In this document: piece after piece, positions 57,213 to 64,000 of the stretch
Position numbering within the stretch: position 1 is the first letter of the stretch
Layout: every line of letters starts with the position of its first letter
Assembly: GCA_963765875.1 (NCBI GenBank)
Contig: CAVXYK010000014.1
Location: 174,786-238,785, forward strand
Direction of reading: 5' to 3'
Length of the DNA: 64,000 nucleotides
Source of the DNA: JAWKOK01 sp963765875
GTDB lineage: Bacteria > Chloroflexota > Anaerolineae > Caldilineales > Caldilineaceae
Notes under the pieces: generated by a model
The model's input: the letters and a program-made list of their open reading frames with translations, nothing else
Told to the model about the DNA's origin: nothing
Databases searched by the model: none
Translations under genes and position numbers: made by a program

Positions 57213-58607
57213 CTACCCAAGCGGTTGCCACGGATCGCCCGTCCTCGTCAGCCAGCCATTCAGTTCTTCGGTCAGCCCATGGACGATGCCCGGCTCCTGC
57301 CCGGCAATGTTCTTGAGTTGAAATGGGTCGTTCACGTTGTCATGCAGGATAAACTCGTCGCCCTGCTCGTGCCGGATGACGACAAAGGAATAGCGGTCGG
57401 TTCTGACGCCTCGCCGGTCAGGGCCATCCGGGAACTGGGGCGCAGAGTAGAAGTAGAAGGCGGATGTAGGCCGTTCGCACGCTTGGCCAAGAAAAGCAGG
57501 TGAATAATCCAGACCTTGGACCGCGGCGGGCGTCTCATCAGCAAGGCCCAACAAACCAAGCAGCGTAGGCATGATATCCGGGGCGCTGAACAGGAGATCA
57601 TCTGTTCCCGGTCTGATCTGCTGCGGCCAACGAATCAAGAATGGAACCAGCAGGGACTCATCATACCAGACATCCTTGCCCATCAAGCCGTGGCTGCCCA
57701 TCATCTCGCCGTGGTCCGACGCGAAAATGACGATGGTCTCTTCGGCAAGACCCTCGTCCTCGATGGCGACGAGAACCCGTCCAAATTGCTCATCGACACC
57801 GGTGATGGCGGCGAAGTAGTTCTTTACCGACCGATAGGCGCGCGGATCGCTCTCCTCCTCCACCACATTGGGCCTGTTCAACAGATCCTCAGCGGTCTTG
57901 CCGGCGTAGGCTTCCAGATACTCAGGCGGCACTTCGTCAAAGGGCATGTGTGGCGGGTTGTGGGAGACGAAGAGCGAAAACGGTCTCTCCGGATCCCGAA
58001 AGGCGCCGCCCGAGTTACGGATGTAGTCGATGGCCACATCCGTCTCATGCTTCACCGACCATTCATCGATGTCGATGCGCTCATCCACCGCCGCGTCGCC
58101 GGTCCAGTAATGGGGCGTCAGATGTTGATCACAGCAGCCGTATGAATACCAGAAGTCGATGCCGTGGCGACCGGGACCTGGCGGAGTGTAGGCGTCCCAG
58201 AAGGTGCTGTTACCCGGCTCGCCGCGCCAACCCTCGGTGTAGGGCGTATTCTCCTCCTTGGGCAGATGCAGATGCAGCTTACCGATGTACCCCTGATGGT
58301 AGCCGGCGTCGTGGAGCACGTCCGACAGGCATTCCTGATCGTCGCTCAGCTCAATGCCGTAGGGGATGGTTCCCGAGTAGCAGTTGGTGATCACGCCGTT
58401 GGCCGCTGGATATTTGCCGGTGAAGAGCATCCCGCGAAAGGGGCTGCAGATCGGGCAATTGCTGACCGCCTGGGTGAGAACCAGGCTTTGGGCGCCAAAA
58501 GCGTCGATGTTTGGCGTGACGACCGGGTCCTGCCCCATGATGCCGATCGCCTGCTGGCGCAGTTCGTCTGCGAAAACGAAGACCAGATTGGGCTGCTGTC
58601 TACTCAT
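57213..58607 (-). CDS. Sulfatase (type I, formylglycine-dependent)
   Basis: A complete 464-residue sulfatase of the alkaline-phosphatase superfamily. The N-terminal metal site (NLVFVFADELRQQ) is followed by the maturation motif CSPFR with Cys54, the residue converted to formylglycine, and GMLFTGKYP. The second metal block is IVIFASDHGEMMGSHGLMGK. Asp in the usual DDxR of the first block is Asp-Glu (ADELR). No signal peptide and no maturase gene are in the window, so activation must come from elsewhere. Placed beside GH43, HAD and aldo/keto reductase genes, it probably desulfates a plant or algal glycan. The ATG follows GGGAG. Confidence 0.9.
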   Translation of the reverse strand: MSRQQPNLVFVFADELRQQAIGIMGQDPVVTPNIDAFGAQSLVLTQAVSNCPICSPFRGMLFTGKYPAANGVITNCYSGTIPYGIELSDDQECLSDVLHDAGYHQGYIGKLHLHLPKEENTPYTEGWRGEPGNSTFWDAYTPPGPGRHGIDFWYSYGCCDQHLTPHYWTGDAAVDERIDIDEWSVKHETDVAIDYIRNSGGAFRDPERPFSLFVSHNPPHMPFDEVPPEYLEAYAGKTAEDLLNRPNVVEEESDPRAYRSVKNYFAAITGVDEQFGRVLVAIEDEGLAEETIVIFASDHGEMMGSHGLMGKDVWYDESLLVPFLIRWPQQIRPGTDDLLFSAPDIMPTLLGLLGLADETPAAVQGLDYSPAFLGQACERPTSAFYFYSAPQFPDGPDRRGVRTDRYSFVVIRHEQGDEFILHDNVNDPFQLKNIAGQEPGIVHGLTEELNGWLTRTGDPWQPLG

Positions 58608-58682
58608 TTTCTATCTCCCTATGGCAGGTGGTCAGATGAGATTGTCGCCGAGAAAGGGACCGGATGGTAAGTCAGTTACGTG

Positions 58683-59075
58683 TCAGATCCGCTTGCGGCA
58701 GACCACGATGATGCTCGGACTGTCGGCTGCCAACGGCTCCAGATTCCAGTCTCCAAACTGGCGCACTACGTCGAAATCATTGTAGCGCAACAGCGCTGCC
58801 AATTCCTGGGGAAAGGTGTATCGAAGAGCAATACGCGTGACCTTGGAGCGCTCCCGAGTTCCCTCATGCCGGCGTCGACGGGTCGTCCAGTGCATGATCT
58901 GAGCGATGGGATCGTAGACCCGCGCCTTGGACAAGCGTATCTCGCGCCCATCAACGTCAACGAAGGACGACCATGCTTGCTCCTGTTCGTGGCTTGCCAG
59001 TGTGACATACTGGCCATCTCGGCTTCGGGGCTCAGTCAGGAGCGGGTTGCGCGTTTCGTGATCTACTGAGATTGC
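58683..59075 (-). pseudogene. C-terminal remnant of a SAM-dependent methyltransferase
   Basis: The frame carries the latter half of a class I methyltransferase of the kind ending LRYTFPQELAALLRYNDFDV, then FGDWNLEPLAADSPSIIVVC and RKR. The SAM-binding half (VLDxGxGxG) is missing; the preceding residues run into the end of the PLP-enzyme gene. It therefore looks truncated, perhaps when that neighbour was inserted. Without the first half it should have no activity. Confidence 0.65.
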
Positions 59076-59088
59076 GGATCCATGAGAC

Positions 59089-60666
59089 TTAGGTTGCCAG
59101 GGGCGGTCCGCCCGGAACCATGAACGATTCACGGCATTCTTGATAGCTAGTCCGTTTAGCACTGAACTGGGCGGTCAGATACTCACCGAGAAAGACTGAG
59201 CCCGACATGACCTCGTCTGAACCCTGTCCTGAAAAGAGAAAGGTGATGCTATCGCCGGGCCGGCGCACCTGACTGCGCAGCTTCAGCCGATCGCCCTCCA
59301 CTGTGCCCGAGATCTCTTGGGACGAGAACTCGCTCACATGTGTCCCGCTGACCCAATTTCCATCTTGCTGGAGAAATAGCTGGTGCCGGCTGGTGCTGGT
59401 GAAGTATTCGATGGTGAGATCCCAGTGGCCGCCAACATCGATTGGCGCTGGGGCTAGTTGGGTCGGCAATGGGCAACGATCCTCAGTGAGAATCTGGACA
59501 ATCCGATCAGCGACGACTTCCTGATTGCCCGGCTGCATCTGGCTGGGCGTGATGTGGATACTTGCCATGCCATCGCTGTCTTCGCAACCCACGGCGATAC
59601 GCGGCCGGTTGCGGGCGAAATCCTCGGCCACCTGCTCGCCAGTGATGCGCATCTCCGCCGGATCCCAGCCAACGATCAATGTCGGCGAATGATTGGAACG
59701 CCCTGCCGGCTCAACAATGCTCGTCTCCACACCGGCGATCTGCGACACTCGTCCAGCGATATGATCGAGCCGGGAGAGCCAGGTCTGCCATTCGGCTGCG
59801 TGGTCCCGGATCAGCCAGGCCTCGACTGCGGCGAGCATGCCCAGTATCTCCTCCCGGCCAATCTTGTTGTCCCGATTGGGCCCATGATGGGGCGAGCTGG
59901 CCTGCCATGCCGCCATCAAGATAGCCTTGTTGCCCAAGAGAAGCCCCGCTCCCTGCGGCCCGCAAATGGCTTTACCGCCGCTGTAGGCCACGACATCGGC
60001 CCCCTCGTTCAGATGGATGTTGGGAATGATAAGGTTCTCGGCGGCAGCGTCGACAATCACGGGGATGCCGGCGGGCTTTGCGATTTCGACGATGGTCTTC
60101 AATCGGAGTGAGTGACCCTCGTTGTGTACGTCATCGGCCAACAGATAGATCATGGCCGTACTCGGGTTGATGGCCTGCGCGAGTTCCTCGGGCGTGTCGA
60201 CCATCACGATCTCGACGCCGACATTGCGGATGGCGTGATCGTAGGCATTGCGCGAATGTGTAGGCACGATAACCTGAGTCTTGGTCATCCCGGTCAGATC
60301 GGGGATGCGGATCAGCTTTTCGGGATCGCCGCCGGTTACACAGGCAGCGGTGACATGTTTCAGCCCAGCTGCGCAGCCATCAGAGATCAACCCCCACTCA
60401 GCCCCTGTGATCTCAGCCAGGCGTCGCCCGACGCCCTCGGCCAGTTCATCGTACTGCACGAAGTAGCGTGACGCTTCCTTGTATGCAGCCAGCACTTCCG
60501 GGCGCTCAACCGACCCGCCGATGATGGTGAACGTACCTCGACAGTTGATGATCGGCTCGACGCCAATGGCTTCATAGATGCTGGGGTGATCGCCTTCCGC
60601 ACCGCCGGCGACATCGTCCAAATATCGGAGAATGGCTAGGTTGTCCAACGACGCTTTGGGTTCCAA
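59089..60666 (-). CDS. SelA-fold PLP-dependent enzyme with C-terminal beta domain
   Basis: A 525-residue protein. The first 390 residues are a type I PLP fold of the SelA/D-glucosaminate-6-phosphate ammonia-lyase-like group: the Schiff-base Lys232 lies in VVAYSGGKAICGPQGAG, and the cofactor Asp in PVIVDAAAEN. NCRGTFTIIGGSVERPEVL is typical of the ammonia-lyase-like branch, which makes keto-deoxy sugars from amino-sugar acids. The extra C-terminal domain (about 410-510; GHWDLTIEYFTSTSRHQLFL, then GDRLKLRSQVRRPGDSITF) is beta-rich and, as far as I know, unusual on this fold. The start is a TTG at 60666 behind AGAGGAG. Confidence 0.82.
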   Translation of the reverse strand: MEPKASLDNLAILRYLDDVAGGAEGDHPSIYEAIGVEPIINCRGTFTIIGGSVERPEVLAAYKEASRYFVQYDELAEGVGRRLAEITGAEWGLISDGCAAGLKHVTAACVTGGDPEKLIRIPDLTGMTKTQVIVPTHSRNAYDHAIRNVGVEIVMVDTPEELAQAINPSTAMIYLLADDVHNEGHSLRLKTIVEIAKPAGIPVIVDAAAENLIIPNIHLNEGADVVAYSGGKAICGPQGAGLLLGNKAILMAAWQASSPHHGPNRDNKIGREEILGMLAAVEAWLIRDHAAEWQTWLSRLDHIAGRVSQIAGVETSIVEPAGRSNHSPTLIVGWDPAEMRITGEQVAEDFARNRPRIAVGCEDSDGMASIHITPSQMQPGNQEVVADRIVQILTEDRCPLPTQLAPAPIDVGGHWDLTIEYFTSTSRHQLFLQQDGNWVSGTHVSEFSSQEISGTVEGDRLKLRSQVRRPGDSITFLFSGQGSDEVMSGSVFLGEYLTAQFSAKRTSYQECRESFMVPGGPPLAT

Positions 60667-60826
60667 AAGATCACTCCTCTTACTGCTTCAAGCCGGGCAT
60701 TCGTGTCGACCAATTATACGGCACGGTCAACCATTTCCCCAGGACCGAAAATTCGCTCAGCTTGCTCAAGCGTGGCAGATTGTCGCTGATTGCTGATACG
60801 ATTCAGCAGGCCACGGGGCCGCCATC

Positions 60827-60859
60827 GTTTAGTGCGCACGAAGGGCGTGCGCACTAAAC
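60827..60859. repeat. Perfect 14-bp hairpin
   Basis: GTTTAGTGCGCACG, the loop AAGGG and CGTGCGCACTAAAC form a perfect stem. It lies 3' of the minus-strand operon ending at 61031 and 5' of the PLP-enzyme gene. There is no T-run on either strand, so termination by it would be weak. Confidence 0.7.
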
Positions 60860-60909
60860 ATCAAAACACATGAGGAAATCCATGGCCGACCATTGGGACA
60901 TTCGGTATT

Positions 60910-60990
60910 CTACAAGTAGTTCTCTTTGATGCTGTTGATGTGATGCAGCTCATGTCCGGCGATGTGATATGCTGCCGCACGGACACTCAT
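60910..60990 (-). pseudogene. Tail of a DinB-family gene
   Basis: A 26-codon frame on the minus strand ends AAAYHIAGHELHHINSIKEN with Tyr, Leu and a stop. This matches the last helix of DinB-like metal-binding proteins, where the two His residues are ligands. Nothing of the first two thirds of the domain is seen upstream; the bases before it are the end region of the next operon (61031). A relic, with the rest of the gap 60667-61030 otherwise empty apart from the hairpin. Confidence 0.55.
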
Positions 60991-61030
60991 GGTTTTGCTA
61001 CTGTTCATACGATCTTCTTGCGCCTAATAC

Positions 61031-61789
61031 TCACTTCTGGTCTTGTAGCGATGCCTCGTTGTATATCACCGGCATCTGTCCCTTCCATTTGTTCCATGTG
61101 TGTTCGTCGGTGATCAGTTCGGCCATGAAGTGGCCCACGTTGATGCGACTGGTCTGACCAGGGTCAAAGATTGCGTCTCGAATTGGCGAAGCGTAGACCT
61201 CGTATGCCGTGACCTCGCTTTCATCGATCAGATTGTCCGGGCGAACGGCGGCCCATTCGATTTTGTCATCACCCTGGCCGACCTCGGTGCGCAGATAATC
61301 GGCGGCATTCTCGTTGTCTGCATGGGGCGGCAGCACCACACGTAGCAGTCCAGTGACCGACTTCTGGCCAAAAGAGAGCGGCTCATCGAGATCGCGATTG
61401 CTGTTACCGGTCGTGTTCATCAACACAAATTTGACGGGTCCGTGCGGATCGTTTGCCTTGATGGCGCTACACAAGCGGCGAGTGGCATCGGTCACCAGTC
61501 TGCGTGGTTGGCCGTACATGCCCTTGAAAGTCATGTTGTGACCCAAACACGAAGCCACAGCGTCGCAGCCGTTGACATGCTGGGCTAGTTCAGCATCGCT
61601 GAGATCCAAAAGGCTTGCGTGGATCACAGTCAGGTTTTCATGGTTCTTGATGGTTTCGGGTAGGCTGTCGGGCGATCGGACGATCGCCTTGACATGCTGT
61701 CCACGTTCGAGCAATTGCTCGACCAATAGTCGTCCTGTCGCTCCACTTGCGCCTACCACCATAGTCGTTGTTGTTTCTTGATTCATCAT
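61031..61789 (-). CDS. NAD(P)-binding atypical SDR protein
   Basis: A complete 252-residue Rossmann protein. The cofactor motif is TTTMVVGASGATGRLLVEQLL (GASGxTG), typical of the NAD(P)H-binding (NmrA/YwnB-like) atypical SDRs. CDAVASCLGH and EWAAVRPDNLIDE follow at the usual distances. The Tyr-x-x-x-Lys of classical SDRs is absent, so it may act as a redox sensor or reductase. It overlaps the quinone-oxidoreductase-like gene by four bases (ATGA) and is last in the operon. Confidence 0.85.
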   Translation of the reverse strand: MMNQETTTTMVVGASGATGRLLVEQLLERGQHVKAIVRSPDSLPETIKNHENLTVIHASLLDLSDAELAQHVNGCDAVASCLGHNMTFKGMYGQPRRLVTDATRRLCSAIKANDPHGPVKFVLMNTTGNSNRDLDEPLSFGQKSVTGLLRVVLPPHADNENAADYLRTEVGQGDDKIEWAAVRPDNLIDESEVTAYEVYASPIRDAIFDPGQTSRINVGHFMAELITDEHTWNKWKGQMPVIYNEASLQDQK

Positions 61790-62799
61790 TGTCTGATCTC
61801 CTGATGTGTTGTGCTGTTGGAACGTTCCCAGTGGTCCATAGTGATGACGACGCTTCCCTTTTTGCCGCCTTCTTCGAAATAGCGATCGGCCTCAGCAATT
61901 TCTTGCAGCGGAAAGCGACGGTCGATCGTCGCTCGGATCTTGTCCTCTTCGACAAGTTCATTGAGAAAGGCAAGATCGTTCGCCTGATCGCTTGCCGGTC
62001 TCAAACCGGCAAAGGCGATGACTGCCTTCTTGCTTCCGATCATGGATGTCCTTGCCATCTGAAGCAAGATACCAGTCGAGAGAACTGTCGACAGATAGAT
62101 GCCATCGGGTTTCAGCGCGTTTTTGCATCGTGAAAACGAACTCTTGCCCGCCACATCAAAGATAATGTCATAGGTCTCGCCGCTCCTGGTAAAATCCTCT
62201 TGCGTGTAATCAATGACTCTGTCGGCGCCCAGAGACTTCACGAATTCTACTTTCGTGGTACTGCAAACACCGGTCACGTCAGTCCCGAAGTATTTGGCGA
62301 GTTGGACGGCTACCGTCCCCACGCCTCCGGAGGCGCCGTTGATCAGGACCTTTTGGCCGGCCTGGATTTGCCCATTGTCTCGCAGGAAGGGCAGCGCAGT
62401 CAGTGCCGGCGTGATGGCAACAGCTTCCTCATAGCTCATGCTAGCCGGCTTGATTGTCATCGCTCCATCCTCGGGGAGGCAGATATAGTCGGCATGCGAG
62501 CCATATCCGGCAGTCGTGCCATGGACCTGATCTCCCGGCTTGAACTGCGTCACCTGTTTGCCGACGGCTTCAATTTTCCCGGCGAACGTTGATCCAAGCG
62601 TAGGCCGTTTTGGATTGATCAGGCCCGTGTAGAGCCTGCCGCTCCATGAATCCCCGCTGCGAAACGTGACGTCTACCGACGATACGGTAGACGCCAAGAT
62701 TTTGATCAGCACTTCATTCTCTTTGGGCGCCGGCTTCACAACTTCCGTTAGCTTGAGAACATCGGGGGATCCATATTCGGTGTATACAACTGTATTCAT
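61786..62799 (-). CDS. Zinc-independent alcohol dehydrogenase/quinone oxidoreductase-like protein (MDR)
   Basis: A 337-residue medium-chain dehydrogenase/reductase. The family start MNTVVYTEYGSPDVLKLTEV fixes the ATG at 62799; the frame's 48 residues upstream are unrelated and lie over the end of the 88-residue gene region. The cofactor motif is VLINGASGGVGTVAVQLAKY. Catalytic and structural zinc Cys residues are missing, as in quinone oxidoreductases. It should reduce quinones or enones with NADPH. The four-base overlap couples it to the SDR gene. Confidence 0.87.
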   Translation of the reverse strand: MNTVVYTEYGSPDVLKLTEVVKPAPKENEVLIKILASTVSSVDVTFRSGDSWSGRLYTGLINPKRPTLGSTFAGKIEAVGKQVTQFKPGDQVHGTTAGYGSHADYICLPEDGAMTIKPASMSYEEAVAITPALTALPFLRDNGQIQAGQKVLINGASGGVGTVAVQLAKYFGTDVTGVCSTTKVEFVKSLGADRVIDYTQEDFTRSGETYDIIFDVAGKSSFSRCKNALKPDGIYLSTVLSTGILLQMARTSMIGSKKAVIAFAGLRPASDQANDLAFLNELVEEDKIRATIDRRFPLQEIAEADRYFEEGGKKGSVVITMDHWERSNSTTHQEIRQ

Positions 62800-62854
62800 G
62801 TCGATTTCTCCAACATTTTCTTGATTCAGTGTTGTTCTTTTCGTGAGAACAACA

Positions 62855-63121
62855 TCAGCCTGATGCCTCTGCGTGGCCGGGGTCAACCTGATTGACCGAG
62901 ACCAACGGCATGCCCAAATCACGCACTTTTCGCAGCAATCCATACAATGCCGCCTGGTCAGCTACCGGGCCAGTTAGGAGCGTGTCGCCGTTCTCCGCCA
63001 GTGTGATAGTCAAATCTCCAAACCAGTCAGCCCAGCGTCGGGCATCCAGATGTCCCTGGATGCGAATCTCATAATCACGGGGCTCGTTCTCCCAGTCGAG
63101 CGAGGCGGCGACCGTCTTCAT
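62855..63121 (-). CDS. Small conserved-looking protein of 88 residues
   Basis: The ATG at 63121 overlaps the TGA of the membrane-protein gene (ATGA). The sequence begins MKTVAASLDWENEPRDYEIRI and contains WADWFGDLTITLAENGDTLLTG followed by VADQAALYGLLRKVRDLGM and PLVSVNQV. The last part, a helix predicted to fit P-x-x-DQAALxGLLxKxRDLGxPLxxV, is a phrase I have often seen in short companion proteins of membrane and DUF4386 genes; no function is known to me. Confidence 0.72.
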   Translation of the reverse strand: MKTVAASLDWENEPRDYEIRIQGHLDARRWADWFGDLTITLAENGDTLLTGPVADQAALYGLLRKVRDLGMPLVSVNQVDPGHAEASG

Positions 63122-63852
63122 GCTGTGCCTCGCACGGCTTCCGGGTCCGCATCTTTGCCGCCTTTGATCAGGAGCCACAGGCCAAGGCCCACTTCTCCTA
63201 CAATCATCGGCAACATAAAGACCAAGTTGATCATCTCAGTGTAGTCCGTGTAGTCGGGCAGAAGTAGCGTGCCAAGATTATCGATTAGGTACCCCAAGGA
63301 GGCAATGATCAGCAAGAAGCCGATGACTTTGGGAATGTAGCCCGATTGGTAGACCAAGTAGCCAAGCAATAGGAGATGACATCCGAAAACCACCAACCCA
63401 ATGCGCCACATACCGTCGAATGCATTGATAAAGAGCAGTACCAGCGCCTGCAATTGATCCGCTTCAAACACCTTCAAGTAATCAGCGCCGCTGATGAGCA
63501 GCAAGACAATCACAAAACTGAGCAAGCTGACGCCCAGAAGAGCGGCATAGACAAGCCTGAACCATGCCGTGAGCAAGGATAGGCTCTTATTGGCTCGTTT
63601 GAGAACAACATAGAGTGCCCAGGCCACGATCACATCAAGGATGAGGATGACAATCCAGCCGAAAACACCAACCCGGAAGAGCGTCTCAGACGCCAGAATG
63701 TTCGCTGCTGTTGCTGCTGCATCACCCGAAACAACCAGACTATCAAGAACAAAACCGAAGGAAAATCCTGCGACTACGGCCATGAGCACAATTGAGATCC
63801 CCGCAGCAATTGCCGCTGTGCGTTGAGATACGTCGTTGACATTTTTTGCCAT
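63118..63852 (-). CDS. DUF4386-type membrane protein
   Basis: A 244-residue protein with six or seven hydrophobic helices (for example AAIAAGISIVLMAVVAGFSF, WIVILILDVIVAWALYVVL, LLGVSLLSFVIVLLLIS, IVGEVGLGLWLLIKG). The conserved-looking VLKRANKSLSLLTAWFRLVYA after the third helix and the FDGMWRIGLVVFGCHLLLLGYLVYQSGYIPK pattern (shown here only as landmarks FDGMWRIGL and GYIPK) are typical of DUF4386. I use the ATG at 63852 behind AGGAGAAGG. It is first in the four-gene operon that ends at 61031. Confidence 0.82.
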   Translation of the reverse strand: MAKNVNDVSQRTAAIAAGISIVLMAVVAGFSFGFVLDSLVVSGDAAATAANILASETLFRVGVFGWIVILILDVIVAWALYVVLKRANKSLSLLTAWFRLVYAALLGVSLLSFVIVLLLISGADYLKVFEADQLQALVLLFINAFDGMWRIGLVVFGCHLLLLGYLVYQSGYIPKVIGFLLIIASLGYLIDNLGTLLLPDYTDYTEMINLVFMLPMIVGEVGLGLWLLIKGGKDADPEAVRGTA

Positions 63853-63969
63853 TTCACCTTCTCCTGAACTTTCTACTTTGAATCGATATGCTCTGTTCAC
63901 TTCGGGCACTTGGATACTTCTCGTCTTCGTTGAAATCGTTTCCTGCTTCGATTTGAGGATACATACTGA

Positions 63970-64000
63970 TGTGGTGAATCGTCATCACCAATTGTGGTGA
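63970..64000. promoter_or_regulatory. Repeated TGGTGA half-sites upstream of the DUF4386 operon
   Basis: TCACCA-ATTG-TGGTGA (63985-64000) is a perfect interrupted palindrome, and another TGTGGTGA lies at 63970-63977. The spacing and position about 120-150 bases before the first gene suggest a binding site for a dimeric repressor. The window ends here, so the regulator and the other side are not visible. Confidence 0.4.

Overview
The window looks like a chromosomal contig of a Chloroflexota bacterium (Anaerolineae/Caldilinea-like). This is an inference from gene content: a class III cyclase-AAA-TPR regulator, an Npt-type transporter fused to HEAT and cNMP domains, CSLREA/PPC surface giants, a GH43/sulfatase island, moderately high GC, and intergenic regions full of imperfect inverted repeats. 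No rRNA, tRNA, CRISPR array, transposase or phage gene is visible. At least 17 genes carry reading-frame breaks. Most can be repaired by removing one base, often in a short homopolymer or next to a duplicated base, so I treat most breaks as assembly errors rather than decay.

Layout. (1) 130-5271, + strand: three SnoaL/NTF2-like proteins, a membrane protein, a GMC oxidoreductase, a DJ-1/PfpI protein and a VOC protein, probably a small-molecule oxidation set. (2) 5685-23713, + strand: the most interesting block. An AGE-family protein, STAS, GlgX debranching enzyme, STAS, RsbW-like kinase and receiver-PP2C phosphatase are followed by two ParA/MinD-type ATPases (one with a broken Walker A), a small winged-helix-like protein, a 5'-nucleotidase-like lipoprotein, an NMT1/THI5-type binding lipoprotein, a Cache-HAMP membrane protein and a nucleotide-transporter/HEAT/cNMP fusion. 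The first six genes match, as I remember it, the content of the cyanobacterial icfG (slr1855-slr1861) carbon-status cluster. The rest looks like an added membrane and spatial-control module. (3) 23752-27144, + strand: LtrA, TMEM175-like channel, a free-standing glycogen-binding (CBM48-like) protein and an NAD-dependent epimerase.

(4) 27185-46180: a homocysteine methyltransferase, a 1225-residue cyclase/ATPase/TPR regulator, a surface giant of about 2,830 residues (32269-40759, - strand) with a CSLREA beta-helix, a FAPDA pentapeptide array inside a PPC-like domain, a gingipain-like C25 peptidase domain and Ig-like/bacterial-repeat modules, then a ThDP enzyme and a FIST-histidine kinase pair. 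(5) 46757-60666, mostly - strand: acetyltransferases, a LysM-alpha/beta hydrolase, a beta-propeller, an M29 aminopeptidase, an aldo/keto reductase, HAD phosphatase, GH43, sulfatase and a SelA-fold PLP enzyme, with three gene remnants. (6) 61031-63852, - strand: a four-gene operon (DUF4386 membrane protein, an 88-residue protein, quinone-oxidoreductase-like protein, NAD(P)-binding protein) behind repeated TGGTGA half-sites at the window edge.

Working model for block 2: periplasmic lipoproteins and the Cache-HAMP protein sense a nutrient. The kinase/phosphatase pair sets the phosphorylation of the two STAS proteins, and these control carbon storage (GlgX, AGE, CBM48). The ParA pair and the Npt-HEAT-cNMP protein may position the complex or link it to the membrane. 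Only the gene order, motifs and missing residues are read directly from the sequence; the circuit is inference.
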